Part shown: in pieces, positions 36,235-44,960 of the stretch | How the letters are laid out: every line of letters begins with the position of its first letter | Numbering within the stretch: position 1 is the stretch's first letter | Assembly: GCA_025363385.1 (NCBI GenBank) | Contig: JANYEA010000007.1 | Location: 1 to 50,370 of the forward strand | Source of the DNA: Bacteroidota bacterium | GTDB lineage: Bacteria > Bacteroidota > Bacteroidia > Chitinophagales > Chitinophagaceae | Reading direction: 5' to 3' | Length of the DNA stretch: 50,370 bases | The notes under the pieces: model-generated | What the model saw: the letters and a program-made list of their open reading frames with translations, nothing else | Database searches by the model: none | What the model was told of the DNA's origin: nothing | Made by a program: the position numbers and the translations under genes

Positions 36235-37806
36235 CTATTCAACCACATCCCATTCCATTACTTCATCATGCTCAACCAATTTTTTCTTTTTTTCTTTGAA
36301 CATGATTAATAATGGAATTAAAAAGAGGAAGAAGAATCCCAGGTATATAAATAGGTCTTTATAGGTAAGGAAAGTTGCCTGTACATAAATGTTTCTTGCT
36401 ATAATACCATAAGCACCTTTGGTTGCGGATGCGATGTCATATCCTTTGCTTACAAAAGCACCGGTTAACATCTTTACTCTTTCAAGTGTTTCAGGTTGTA
36501 TGGCATTAATATTATCATTTAAAGCCTCATAATGACGATAAGTATCTGTGCTGATATAGGTAGTAATCATTGCAATTCCAATACTACCACCTAATTGACG
36601 AACCATATTACTCAATGCAGTTCCCTGTGGTATTTCTGCACCTTTTAAATTTGCCAATGAAATGGTGGTGAGTGGGATAAAGATCAATCCCATTGCCAAC
36701 CCTCGAATAATCAAAGGCCAGAAAAAATCTTCTTCCGAAATTTGGGTATTTAATTGTGCCATCCCATAACTAAAAGCAAAAAATAAAACGAGCCCCATGC
36801 CCGCATATATGGCAGGATGTATATATTTTTTCTTAAGCAAAGTACCTACCACTGGCATCATAATGGCAGTAGCAATGCTTCCTGGCAACATAATCAATCC
36901 AGTTTGCATAGCTGTAAACCCTAGTAAACCCTGACAAAAAATGGGGATTACTAAGGTGGTACCATATAGCCCAAAGCCAAGTACAAAATTAAAAACTGTT
37001 CCTGTGGTAAAGGATCGATTATTAAATAAACGAAGATTTACTATGGGGTTTGATTTGCGTAACTCACGTACTACAAATACTACTCCTCCCACCACAGCAA
37101 TAATGGTAAGTATGGTTATGTACCTCGCTTCAAACCAATCTTCACTTTGCCCTTTTTCCAATACAATTTGCAAAGATCCAATAGCAGCAACTAACATCAC
37201 CAGGGCAAACCAATCCATCTTGGGAGCTACTACTTTATGCCGCGACTCCTGCACATACATGAGTGTGAGCACAGTTGCTAAAATACCGAATGGAACATTG
37301 ATATAAAATACCCATTGCCAGTTCATATTATCTGTGATATAACCACCCAGTGTAGGACCCAAAGCCGGTCCAATAATTACACCCAACCCATAAATTGCAT
37401 TGGCCAAACCAATTTCTTCTTTTGGAAATGTTTCGATCAGAATAGCTTGTGCTGTTGATAACAAGCCTCCACCACCAATTCCTTGAATCACTCTAAAAAA
37501 TACGAGTTCCCATACATTCGTAGACATGCCACAAAGCACAGATGCGATGGTGAAAAGAACAATGGAGCCACCAAAATAATATTTGCGACCAAACTTACTA
37601 CTCATCCAGCCAGAGAGTGTAATCATAATTACATTGGATATGGCATATCCTGTGATTACCCAACCAATTTCTTCGAAAGTAGCACCAAGATTACCCATCA
37701 TTTGGGTAAGTGAAACATTTACAATAGAGGTATCAATCAGCTGAAGCAAGGCTGCAGAGATCACTGTAAAAATAACGATAATCTTATCAGTCGAAAATTT
37801 TGCCAC
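36235..37806 (-). CDS. DHA2-type (EmrB/QacA) 14-TM MFS transporter
   Basis: The 523-residue protein has about 14 hydrophobic helices. It has the DHA2 hallmarks GWVITGYAISNVIMITLSGW near the N terminus, RVIQGIGGGGLLSTAQAIL, and motif C GLGVIIGPALGPTLGGYI. It should be an inner-membrane proton-coupled exporter of drugs or metabolites. No HlyD/EmrA adaptor or TolC gene is adjacent. It is monocistronic as far as can be seen, ending 97 bp before the Gfo/Idh start in the same direction. Confidence 0.88.
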   Translation of the reverse strand: MAKFSTDKIIVIFTVISAALLQLIDTSIVNVSLTQMMGNLGATFEEIGWVITGYAISNVIMITLSGWMSSKFGRKYYFGGSIVLFTIASVLCGMSTNVWELVFFRVIQGIGGGGLLSTAQAILIETFPKEEIGLANAIYGLGVIIGPALGPTLGGYITDNMNWQWVFYINVPFGILATVLTLMYVQESRHKVVAPKMDWFALVMLVAAIGSLQIVLEKGQSEDWFEARYITILTIIAVVGGVVFVVRELRKSNPIVNLRLFNNRSFTTGTVFNFVLGFGLYGTTLVIPIFCQGLLGFTAMQTGLIMLPGSIATAIMMPVVGTLLKKKYIHPAIYAGMGLVLFFAFSYGMAQLNTQISEEDFFWPLIIRGLAMGLIFIPLTTISLANLKGAEIPQGTALSNMVRQLGGSIGIAMITTYISTDTYRHYEALNDNINAIQPETLERVKMLTGAFVSKGYDIASATKGAYGIIARNIYVQATFLTYKDLFIYLGFFFLFLIPLLIMFKEKKKKLVEHDEVMEWDVVE

Positions 37807-37984
37807 TGAATTAATTTTTTATACACTTTGATTCCTTTCTGCCAATTAATAAAGTAGCTGAATCATTTTCATTGTTAATTCCTATGTGGTTTCAGTAAAA
37901 AAGGAAGAAAAGTAATCTTTGAATTAGTTACCAATATAAGATTTTCTTCAAAGCAAATAAATGAATAAATTTTCATTTGAAAAA

Positions 37985-38020
37985 TAAAAAACTGCATCAG
38001 TAACCAATCTGACGGCAGTT
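37985..38020 (-). terminator. Terminator hairpin on the minus strand
   Basis: Arms AACTGC (37990-37995) / GCAGTT (38015-38020) with inner TCAG/CTGA pairs form a stem whose minus-strand 3' side runs into TTTTTTATTTTT. It lies upstream of the EmrB-type gene, not after any long gene. It therefore appears to end a short minus-strand transcript starting near 38246. Confidence 0.6.
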
Positions 38021-38116
38021 AAATCAAAACAAACATCCTATTAAATGAATTGATTAATATAATTCCATGTAAATCTATCAGTAACATTTAATATTCCAGT
38101 TATATCTAAAAAAGGC

Positions 38117-38215
38117 TTAGGCTGTAAACTTCTTCCAGAAATGACCTTCCTTTAGCATTGTTTTTATATCCTTATCCAACATCATACTAGTCATTTCGTT
38201 AAAAAAGTTCATCAT
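38117..38215 (-). CDS. Possible 32-residue small protein
   Basis: ATG at 38215 opens a 32-codon frame reading MMNFFNEMTSMMLDKD and ending HFWKKFTA. It lies within a 520-bp gap between longer genes. It starts about 30 nt after a perfect TAnnTTTG box (38253-38260), and about 100 nt before a terminator hairpin (37985-38020) in the same direction. The coding call rests on this placement only; the transcript could equally be a small RNA. No family recognised. The rest of the 37807-38326 gap shows nothing else I can name. Confidence 0.3.
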   Translation of the reverse strand: MMNFFNEMTSMMLDKDIKTMLKEGHFWKKFTA

Positions 38216-38252
38216 AAAATTTAATTTAATAGCTTTCCATTGAAAAATTACG

Positions 38253-38260
38253 CAAAACTA
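38253..38260 (-). promoter_or_regulatory. -7 promoter element of a short minus-strand transcript
   Basis: Read on the minus strand it is TAGTTTTG, a perfect TAnnTTTG. No clear TTTG at -33. The predicted transcript of about 260 nt would end at the hairpin 37985-38020. Confidence 0.4.
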
Positions 38261-38326
38261 TTTATCGCTACTTCATAAAACAGTTACAGTGGTTACAATT
38301 CATTTTTATCAATAATATAAAGCAGT

Positions 38327-38887
38327 ATGATGACACATTATATACTTCAAATCAATATTGGATTCTTTAAAGAAGGTTACCCCAATATCATTCTTAGGGC
38401 TGTATCTGTTTACTTGTTTATGATCATTGCTATTCGGATATTTGGAAAAAAAGAATTAGCACAGTTATCAGTGATTGACTTGGTATTTATTTTACTCATC
38501 AGTAATGCTGTACAAAATGCAATGATAGGTCCCGACACTTCTTTAGATGGAGGAATGGTGGCAGCCGGTTCTTTATTTCTTGCGAATTATACCCTGAAGC
38601 GAATACTTTATAAGAACAAAAAAATTAACGAACTGATACAGGGCGACACACTATTATTGATCTATAAAGGGGTTCCCAATATGGTAAATTGTGATAAGGC
38701 AGAAATCACCATCGAAGAGCTGGAAGCAGCGGCGAGAGAACATGGAGCAAAAGATATACAAAATGTAGATCTTGCCATGTTAGAAGTAGATGGAAATATT
38801 AGTATTATCAGCAGTGATTTTCAGAAGAGAGGTCAGTACTCCCATCCCAGAAAACATAAATTTAAAGGACGTCTAAACCAAAACTAA
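38327..38887 (+). CDS. DUF421 (YetF-like) membrane protein
   Basis: The 186-residue protein has two or three N-terminal helices (ILRAVSVYLFMIIAIRIFGK; SVIDLVFILLISNAVQNAMI). A soluble DUF421 domain follows with ELIQGDTLLLIYKGV and ITIEELEAAAREHGAKD. This is the YetF/YrbG-type arrangement found in many bacteria; function is not established. It stands alone on the plus strand and its stop overlaps a convergent small reading frame by 4 bp. Confidence 0.88.
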   Translation: MMTHYILQINIGFFKEGYPNIILRAVSVYLFMIIAIRIFGKKELAQLSVIDLVFILLISNAVQNAMIGPDTSLDGGMVAAGSLFLANYTLKRILYKNKKINELIQGDTLLLIYKGVPNMVNCDKAEITIEELEAAAREHGAKDIQNVDLAMLEVDGNISIISSDFQKRGQYSHPRKHKFKGRLNQN

Positions 38888-39027
38888 TTTTCAGTATCAA
38901 ATTTCAGGGTTCGGCGATGTGTTTTTCGGTATGAAATATGTGCATGATGTACAATGTATACATAAACAAGAATAAATGCCTCAAACACAAAAAGGTCGCC
39001 AAAAAATTGGCCGAGCGAAAATTCCAT
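38884..39027 (-). CDS. Possible 47-residue single-pass membrane protein
   Basis: ATG at 39027 opens 47 codons beginning MEFSLGQFFGDLF. One hydrophobic helix follows (FEAFILVYVYIV), then a His- and Arg-rich tail (HHAHISYRKTHRRT). It lies 76 bp downstream of the half-MFS gene in the same direction and could be the last gene of the ATP-grasp/SET unit. Its last codons overlap the DUF421 stop in antiparallel fashion. No family recognised; chance occurrence is possible. Confidence 0.38.
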   Translation of the reverse strand: MEFSLGQFFGDLFVFEAFILVYVYIVHHAHISYRKTHRRTLKFDTEN

Positions 39028-39103
39028 TGGGGTGGGTTTTGCATAAATTTAAATATTTATACAGAATAATGGTTTCGCATTTTATGCACAAGTTTTAGGG
39101 ATT

Positions 39104-39672
39104 TCATTTTGTAGAAGTCTTTTTCAAAATCAATAGTCTTGCCTGAATAATGGTTGCAAAAGCTTGAATAGTACCCATTATTATAAATAGAACCTGAAAT
39201 GAAATATAATAGGTAATGAGGCCTCCGATAGCAACCGCAATTCCAGTTACAAAATGGGTATGTCCAGTTGCGAGCCCCCAAAGAAATGTATTGTTCTTAT
39301 CTTCTAAGTCATTAGCAAAAAGAGAGTCCCATATCGGTGTACTCAAAGACTCTGCAATGCCCAGTCCAATCTGAACAAAAAATAAAGTCATCACATTATT
39401 TACCAACAAATAAGAAAAAGTAAATAGGGTGTTAAGTGCATACCCGAGAATCATTACCTCCTCCTGATATTTAGAATGTTGCAATGCTTTACCCACAAAA
39501 AAATACATCAACCCGGTTACTATTAAATAAGCAGACCAGGCCCAGGTGATATCTAATAAATCACCACCCACTTTTTGTGAAAAGACAGCGAATAATGGGC
39601 CAAAAAGTCCTTCTCCAAAGTACCAAAGACTCGATGCAACTAATAATATTTTTACAGTCTTTGTGATATCAT
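39104..39672 (-). pseudogene. Half-size MFS-type membrane protein with a probable 5' frameshift
   Basis: The long frame upstream to about 39667 encodes six transmembrane helices, roughly the N-terminal half of an MFS transporter (first helix VKILLVASSLWYFGEGLFG; later WGLATGHTHFVTGIAVAIGG). No ATG, GTG, TTG or CTG occurs in this frame before GTG at 39571, which would delete helix 1. An ATG at 39670-39672, only 1 nt after the upstream gene's stop, is out of frame by one base (ATG ATA TC-ACA AAG). A single-base loss near codon 3 restores a normal start and a product of about 190 residues. It follows the ATP-grasp/SET gene in one operon, so export of that pathway's product is likely. If the shift is a sequencing error, the gene is intact. 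Confidence 0.6.
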
Positions 39673-39673
39673 T

Positions 39674-41077
39674 TTATTTAAAACTATTAACGCCGGTACC
39701 TTTTATTATTCCCCTGCAAGTAATCGCTCCACAAAGGCAGGTAAAGGGTTCTGCATTTTCATCCAGGAAACTGGCATAGTCTAAAGTTAGTTCTTCTTCC
39801 TTCGGTATCGGTCTTTTAGCTATAATATTAAGTCCAACAAACACTGTATTGGCATTACAACTATGGTTTTGTGGCGCCCAATCTTGTGGAAGATGGCTCC
39901 AAAGTAGAAATACTTCTTTTCCTAAGGGATAGGCATAACGTCGGAAAGTTAGTTTCTCTTCTTCGCTCCAATTTTCTTCTACCCATTTTTTGGTAACGAT
40001 TCTTTGAGACATTTCTTCACCCTTAAAAATCAGATCACCAGCTTGCAGCGTTTTTGAAGCATAGATACCAAAACCTGCAATTGCATTATTTTTGACCACA
40101 TAATTCTTTTTCTGCCTTTCATGCCGGGCAATTCCTTCCTGAATAATCTGTTCTAAAAATATTTTTTGCCCTACCCCATCGTATTTTAGAATATAGTCGG
40201 CACTTCCCTCATATCCATTTTCATAAAATACAGAACAAGTAAAATTAATTTCTAAGAAATAAAGTTCGCCGGCCTCATCCATCCGAAAGTCTAACCTTGC
40301 ATAACCCACACCACCAAATGAATGGAATATTTTTTCAGCTGCCTTTCTTAGCCGCTGATCCAAGGCAACATCTTGAACAGGAATATTTGCATCTGTATGC
40401 AATTCTGAAGTTTTTAATGCATAGGTTTTGAATGTATTTCCATGGGGAAAAATAAATTCTACAGGACGAAATGCAGTGGCCGTTTTTCCATCTGAATTTG
40501 CGGCAATGAGCACGGTAAATTCCCTTCCTTTAATATATTCTTCTATTAATAACTCACTATATTCCGGAAGTATCGCATCTACTTTATTCTGTAACTCATC
40601 TGTACTTGTTACGAGCGAAAATTCATCAATACCCAGGCTATCACCTGCTTTAGAGGGTTTTACAAAAAGAGGGAAATGCAGGTGTTTGATCAGTTCAGGA
40701 ATATTTGATTGAGCATTTACCAAACAATATGCAGGTGTTTTTATTTGTTCATAGTACGCAACCAGTTTCATGATCTCTTTACTAGGATCATATAAAATAG
40801 AAGTAGGACCCGTAAAAGGAAGGTTCAATAATTCGAGTGAATAAATCACATCAATACCAGGAACTTCCCACTCTAAATAGGCTTCGCATAAATTCACAAA
40901 TATATCATAGCCCTTAGTTCCTAATTCTTTGAGTTGTTTATAAGTGATCAGTTTATTCAAAAAGACAGTATCTACTTCATGCTCAGGTAACAATGATGCC
41001 AGGTTTCTAGGAGGATCATAATTCTGATAATCTACGTTTGATGTAGAATAATCGGGCAGTAGTACACAAATTTTCAT
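39674..41077 (-). CDS. ATP-grasp ligase fused to a SET methyltransferase domain
   Basis: The 467-residue protein has an N-terminal D-Ala-D-Ala-ligase-like ATP-grasp (about 1-315). Its markers are NLCEAYLEWEVPGI, Lys140 in FVKPSKAGDSLGI, the GREFTVLIAA strand, and the metal-binding ARLDFRMD with LEINFTC (Glu276, Asn278). Residues about 325-460 form a SET domain: NAIAGFGIYASKTLQAGD, the pseudoknot NHSCNAN (404-410), the catalytic LDY (Tyr434), and a post-SET CLCGAITC zinc cluster (Cys447, 449, 454). The ligase part should join an amino acid or peptide carboxylate to an amine, and the SET part could methylate a lysine or amine. It overlaps the preceding ATP-grasp gene by 4 bp (ATGA). The combination is rare; the product is unknown. 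Confidence 0.87.
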   Translation of the reverse strand: MKICVLLPDYSTSNVDYQNYDPPRNLASLLPEHEVDTVFLNKLITYKQLKELGTKGYDIFVNLCEAYLEWEVPGIDVIYSLELLNLPFTGPTSILYDPSKEIMKLVAYYEQIKTPAYCLVNAQSNIPELIKHLHFPLFVKPSKAGDSLGIDEFSLVTSTDELQNKVDAILPEYSELLIEEYIKGREFTVLIAANSDGKTATAFRPVEFIFPHGNTFKTYALKTSELHTDANIPVQDVALDQRLRKAAEKIFHSFGGVGYARLDFRMDEAGELYFLEINFTCSVFYENGYEGSADYILKYDGVGQKIFLEQIIQEGIARHERQKKNYVVKNNAIAGFGIYASKTLQAGDLIFKGEEMSQRIVTKKWVEENWSEEEKLTFRRYAYPLGKEVFLLWSHLPQDWAPQNHSCNANTVFVGLNIIAKRPIPKEEELTLDYASFLDENAEPFTCLCGAITCRGIIKGTGVNSFK

Positions 41078-42174
41078 GATGCAATCGACATTAAAATTTT
41101 TCTGGTAATGGTTTCTTCTAAGATAGAGGCAATCAGATCGGTGAAGCTTGTATTACTAACCCGAAGGATGGCACCAATAGAAGTAAAGTCTTCATCTTCG
41201 CTAATACCACATTGAGCATTTACTTCAAGCACATACATTTTATGCGAACTCCGATCCATTCTAATATCTACCCTTGCATAACCTGTTCCTTTGCAAGCCA
41301 CAAAAGCATCCCATGATACATTTTTAATTTCCTCCACTAATGATGCATCTGGTTGTTGATATTCATAAAAAAAATCGTCATTAGGCATGGCCGTTTCATC
41401 TTCATAAATTTCCCATAAGCGATCGAAGGATAGAAATTTTTCTTTTTCTGGAAGTGATGCATGAAACAAGCGTTCTACTGGAGTATAAATAGTAGCCCGC
41501 TCCTTACAATCGTGGTTCCCTGTAATAAATACGGTGTATTCCGGGCCTTCAATAAAAGTCTCTGCAATCATTCCATCTACAGTTAAAGACCAACCCCGAT
41601 AGCCAATACTCATTTTTTGAATTTGCGCCAGGCAATCCTCTACATTAGTCACCACATTCTTGATACCAATTCCCATACTTCCCCCACTTACTGCTGGTTT
41701 TAAAATAATGGGGTTACCAAGTTCTTCAAATATAGTGCTGATGTTTTCTTGTTCATTTTTAATTGACTTCCAGGGGGCAGTATTCACAGCAAATTGGTCA
41801 AATGCAAGTTTCATCGGGATCTTAGAAGTGGTAATATCGTAAAAAAACGCATCTGCCCCGGTATAACAAATACCCTTCCCTTCTAAATAGTGTATCACGG
41901 AAATTCCCGGCGCATCGTTGATCTCATCTCCATCACATAAATTCAAAACGAGTTGATTATTATGTTGATTTGCATCTGAGATTTGATCAATGATTTCTTG
42001 ATAATTTTGCAAAGTAACCGGTTGCCATTGCCAGTCGACTTTCAACTCAGAAAATACTTTTGCATATTCGGCAATGCTTTGGGTATAGTCGTAATAATAA
42101 TCAATATTACGATCATTGCTAGTAACATAAGGTGCCAGGATCCAAACTTTATAGTTCGCTAATTTCAACGGCAT
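41074..42174 (-). CDS. ATP-grasp ligase (D-Ala-D-Ala ligase-like)
   Basis: The 366-residue protein parallels the ATP-grasp half of its neighbour. It has NLCDGDEINDAPGI (78-91), YTGADAFFYD, Lys159 in IILKPAVSGGSMGIGI, AETFIEGPEYTVFITG, and ARVDIRMD followed by LEVNAQCG (Glu317, Asn319, Cys322). Catalytic and Mg ligands are all present, so it should be an active carboxylate-amine ligase. It is the first gene of the minus-strand operon and overlaps the ATP-grasp/SET gene by 4 bp. It is not the housekeeping Ddl as far as the sequence shows: it lacks the usual P in the EINxxPG motif, having C there, as does its neighbour. Confidence 0.85.
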   Translation of the reverse strand: MPLKLANYKVWILAPYVTSNDRNIDYYYDYTQSIAEYAKVFSELKVDWQWQPVTLQNYQEIIDQISDANQHNNQLVLNLCDGDEINDAPGISVIHYLEGKGICYTGADAFFYDITTSKIPMKLAFDQFAVNTAPWKSIKNEQENISTIFEELGNPIILKPAVSGGSMGIGIKNVVTNVEDCLAQIQKMSIGYRGWSLTVDGMIAETFIEGPEYTVFITGNHDCKERATIYTPVERLFHASLPEKEKFLSFDRLWEIYEDETAMPNDDFFYEYQQPDASLVEEIKNVSWDAFVACKGTGYARVDIRMDRSSHKMYVLEVNAQCGISEDEDFTSIGAILRVSNTSFTDLIASILEETITRKILMSIAS

Positions 42175-42448
42175 AGAAGGAAATGAAAAATTAATGATTA
42201 AGTCATCAAAAATTAATCAAGGTTTTGCATTCCAAAAAATAAAAATCGATTTATTAAGACTTTTGGTATAGGATGTCAATAAATCCTTTACCAAGTAGTA
42301 TTATCGTATTTGACTTATATTTTGATATCTATCATAAGTTTTGTTGAAACTTGATAATTGTCATCTGTTTTTCGATTGATCTAAATAACTTTACTAGCTT
42401 CTAATCTATTTTGTTGGCGCCTCTTTTTACAAAAAATAAAACCTTATT

Positions 42449-44866
42449 ATGCTTTTAAAAAAATATACACTTCGAGCATTTTTTTTCTTCCTCCTAATAC
42501 AGCTCAATCTTTCAACTAAGGCTCAACAGGTAATCAACTTTGATGATTATTGGAAATTTCATTTCGGACACGCTTCTGATCCATCAAAAGACTTTAAATA
42601 TGGGGTTGCCAATATTTTTTCAAAAACGGGTGGCGCTTACGAAACAGCAATCGACCCCAATTTTGCGGATAGCGATTGGACGAATCTAAATCTTCCCCAC
42701 GATTGGGCCATTGAAGTACCTTTTGCCAATAACCCAAATTTTGATGTAGAATCACATGGCTTTAGAAAAGTGGGTGGATTATTTCCAGAAAACAGTATTG
42801 GCTGGTATCGTAAGCATTTTAAAATTGCCAAATCTGATTCCGGCAATCGGTTTCAATTGCAGTTCGATGGAGTTTTTAGGAATGCCAGTATTTGGGTAAA
42901 TGGCATTTATACAGGTAATAACCTTAGCGGATATTTGGGTGTGAATTATGATATCACAGATTTTATTAATTACGAAAAAGAAAATGTAATTACTGTTCGT
43001 GTTGATGCAACTCAATATGAAGGTTGGTTTTATGAAGGTGCAGGTATTTACCGGCATGTATGGTTACAGAAATTATCAAATTTACATATTGCGCCAGATG
43101 GCATATTTGTTTATGCAAACTTAAAAGGAAAAGATGCAATAGTTAGTGTAGAATCCACTATTGAAAACAAAGGATTCACTGGAACAAATGCGCAATTAGA
43201 AACCTACCTCACAGATCGGAATGGCAAAAAAATAGCCACTGCCTCTTCACAAAGTTTGGTCCTTTCTGCTAAAAGCGATCTGCACATCAAACAAACTATT
43301 TCTTTAAAGAATCCGCATTTATGGGATTTAGATAGTCCGTATCTATATCGTGTTGTTTCTGAAATAAAAATGGGCAACAAAACAATCGATAAACATATCA
43401 ATCGATTTGGTGTGAGATCAATTCGATTTGATGCCAATGAAGGGTTTTTCTTAAATGGAACACATATAAAAATAAAGGGTACCAATAACCATCAAGACCA
43501 TGCTGGAATTGGCGCCGCATTACCGGATGCCATGCAATATTATCGCATCGACTTATTAAAGAAAATGGGGAGTAATGCATATCGTACCAGTCATAATGCC
43601 CCTACCCCAGAACTGCTAGAAGCCTGTGATAGTTTGGGTATGCTGGTTTTAGACGAACAAAGATTATTAAATAGCAGTAATGAATATCAGGATCAGTTTG
43701 AAAGATTAATCAAGCGCGATAGAAATCACCCATCCGTATTTCTTTGGTCAATCGGTAATGAAGAAGGATGGATTCAAACTACTTCTATTGGTAAAAGAAT
43801 TACGCAAACATTATTAGCAAAACAAATGGCATTAGATCCTTCCAGAACGAGCACTTATGCTGCAGATCTTCCTAATTTTTTTAAAGGAGTTAACGAAATA
43901 ATTCCGATCAGGGGATTCAACTACCGCCACGAGGCAGTTGCCGACTATCATCGAGATCATCCCTCACAACCTGTGATAGGTACTGAAATGGGAAGTACGG
44001 TAACTACCAGAGGTGTCTATGAAAAAGACAGCATCAAAGCTTATTTACCTGACCAAGATATTACAGCACCCTGGTGGGCTAGCAGAGGGGAAGCTTGGTG
44101 GAAAGTGGCCGCAGTAAATAATTATTGGATTGGAGGGTTTGTGTGGACTGGCTTTGATTATCGTGGAGAACCCACACCGTTTAAATGGCCCAATATCAAC
44201 TCCCATTTTGGTATCATGGATGTATGTGGTTTTCCAAAAAATATTTATTACTATTATCAAAGTTGGTGGACAGACAAAGACGTATTACACATTTCTCCGC
44301 ATTGGAACTGGAAGGGCAAAGAAGGAAACCCTATTGATGTTTGGGTAAATAGTAATGCAGATAATGTAGAACTTTTTTTAAATGGTAAAAGTTTGGGTAA
44401 AAAAGATATGCCAAGAAACGGGCATTTACAATGGTCTGTAAATTATGAACCTGGAAAATTAGAAGCCATTGCTTTTAAGAAAGGAAAGAAATTAACGAGT
44501 TCGGTAGAAACCACAAATCTGCCGGCTAAATTATTACTGGTGCCTTCCAAAATGCGCTTAATTGCTGATGGCAAAGATGTTTCAGTAATCAATATTACGG
44601 TTATTGATAAGGAAGGCCGGGAAGTTCCTGATGCCAACAAAATGATCGACTTTAAACTGTTTGGTGATGCCAAAATTATTGGGGTAGGCAATGGAGATCC
44701 CAGTAGCCATCAGGCCGATTTTTGTAAAGACGGAAAATGGCAAAGATCGAGTTTCAATGGAAAATGCCAGGTAATTATTCAAGCTGGCAAAACAAAAGGT
44801 AAACACCGCTTTGAAGCCATTTTAGACGGATTATACCTCACAACTTTAGATTTGGAAAGCCAATAA
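42449..44866 (+). CDS. Secreted GH2 beta-galactosidase-like enzyme
   Basis: The 805-residue protein has a signal peptide ending STKAQ (about residue 25). An N-terminal sugar-binding sandwich follows (WTNLNLPHDWAIE; LQFDGVFRNASIWVNG), then an Ig-like domain and a TIM barrel. The acid/base is Glu438 (SIGNEEGW) and the nucleophile Glu513 (GTEMGS). After the barrel come a DUF4982-like module (VELFLNGKSLGKKDMP) and a Big-type domain (IIGVGNGDPSSHQAD). It should cleave beta-galactosides, beta-glucuronides or similar in the periplasm. It is divergent from the ATP-grasp operon, 274 bp away, and its C-terminal modules are the paralogues of those in the GH3-GH2 chimera at 14305-16029. A hairpin terminator follows. 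Confidence 0.9.
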   Translation: MLLKKYTLRAFFFFLLIQLNLSTKAQQVINFDDYWKFHFGHASDPSKDFKYGVANIFSKTGGAYETAIDPNFADSDWTNLNLPHDWAIEVPFANNPNFDVESHGFRKVGGLFPENSIGWYRKHFKIAKSDSGNRFQLQFDGVFRNASIWVNGIYTGNNLSGYLGVNYDITDFINYEKENVITVRVDATQYEGWFYEGAGIYRHVWLQKLSNLHIAPDGIFVYANLKGKDAIVSVESTIENKGFTGTNAQLETYLTDRNGKKIATASSQSLVLSAKSDLHIKQTISLKNPHLWDLDSPYLYRVVSEIKMGNKTIDKHINRFGVRSIRFDANEGFFLNGTHIKIKGTNNHQDHAGIGAALPDAMQYYRIDLLKKMGSNAYRTSHNAPTPELLEACDSLGMLVLDEQRLLNSSNEYQDQFERLIKRDRNHPSVFLWSIGNEEGWIQTTSIGKRITQTLLAKQMALDPSRTSTYAADLPNFFKGVNEIIPIRGFNYRHEAVADYHRDHPSQPVIGTEMGSTVTTRGVYEKDSIKAYLPDQDITAPWWASRGEAWWKVAAVNNYWIGGFVWTGFDYRGEPTPFKWPNINSHFGIMDVCGFPKNIYYYYQSWWTDKDVLHISPHWNWKGKEGNPIDVWVNSNADNVELFLNGKSLGKKDMPRNGHLQWSVNYEPGKLEAIAFKKGKKLTSSVETTNLPAKLLLVPSKMRLIADGKDVSVINITVIDKEGREVPDANKMIDFKLFGDAKIIGVGNGDPSSHQADFCKDGKWQRSSFNGKCQVIIQAGKTKGKHRFEAILDGLYLTTLDLESQ

Positions 44867-44906
44867 TAGGTGCTGCTTTCTATAGAAGGTTTTGTTTTCT
44901 AGTTTT

Positions 44907-44942
44907 AAAAGGATTTCTTTGCTCCGTCAAAGAGATCCTTTT
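44907..44942 (+). terminator. Terminator after the GH2 gene
   Basis: Stem AAAAGGAT / ATCCTTTT (44907-44914, 44935-44942) continued by TCTTTG / CAAAGA (44916-44921, 44928-44933), loop CTCCGT, ending in T residues. It is 40 bp after the GH2 stop. Confidence 0.78.
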
Positions 44943-44960
44943 ATCATTTAATGCACCTAC

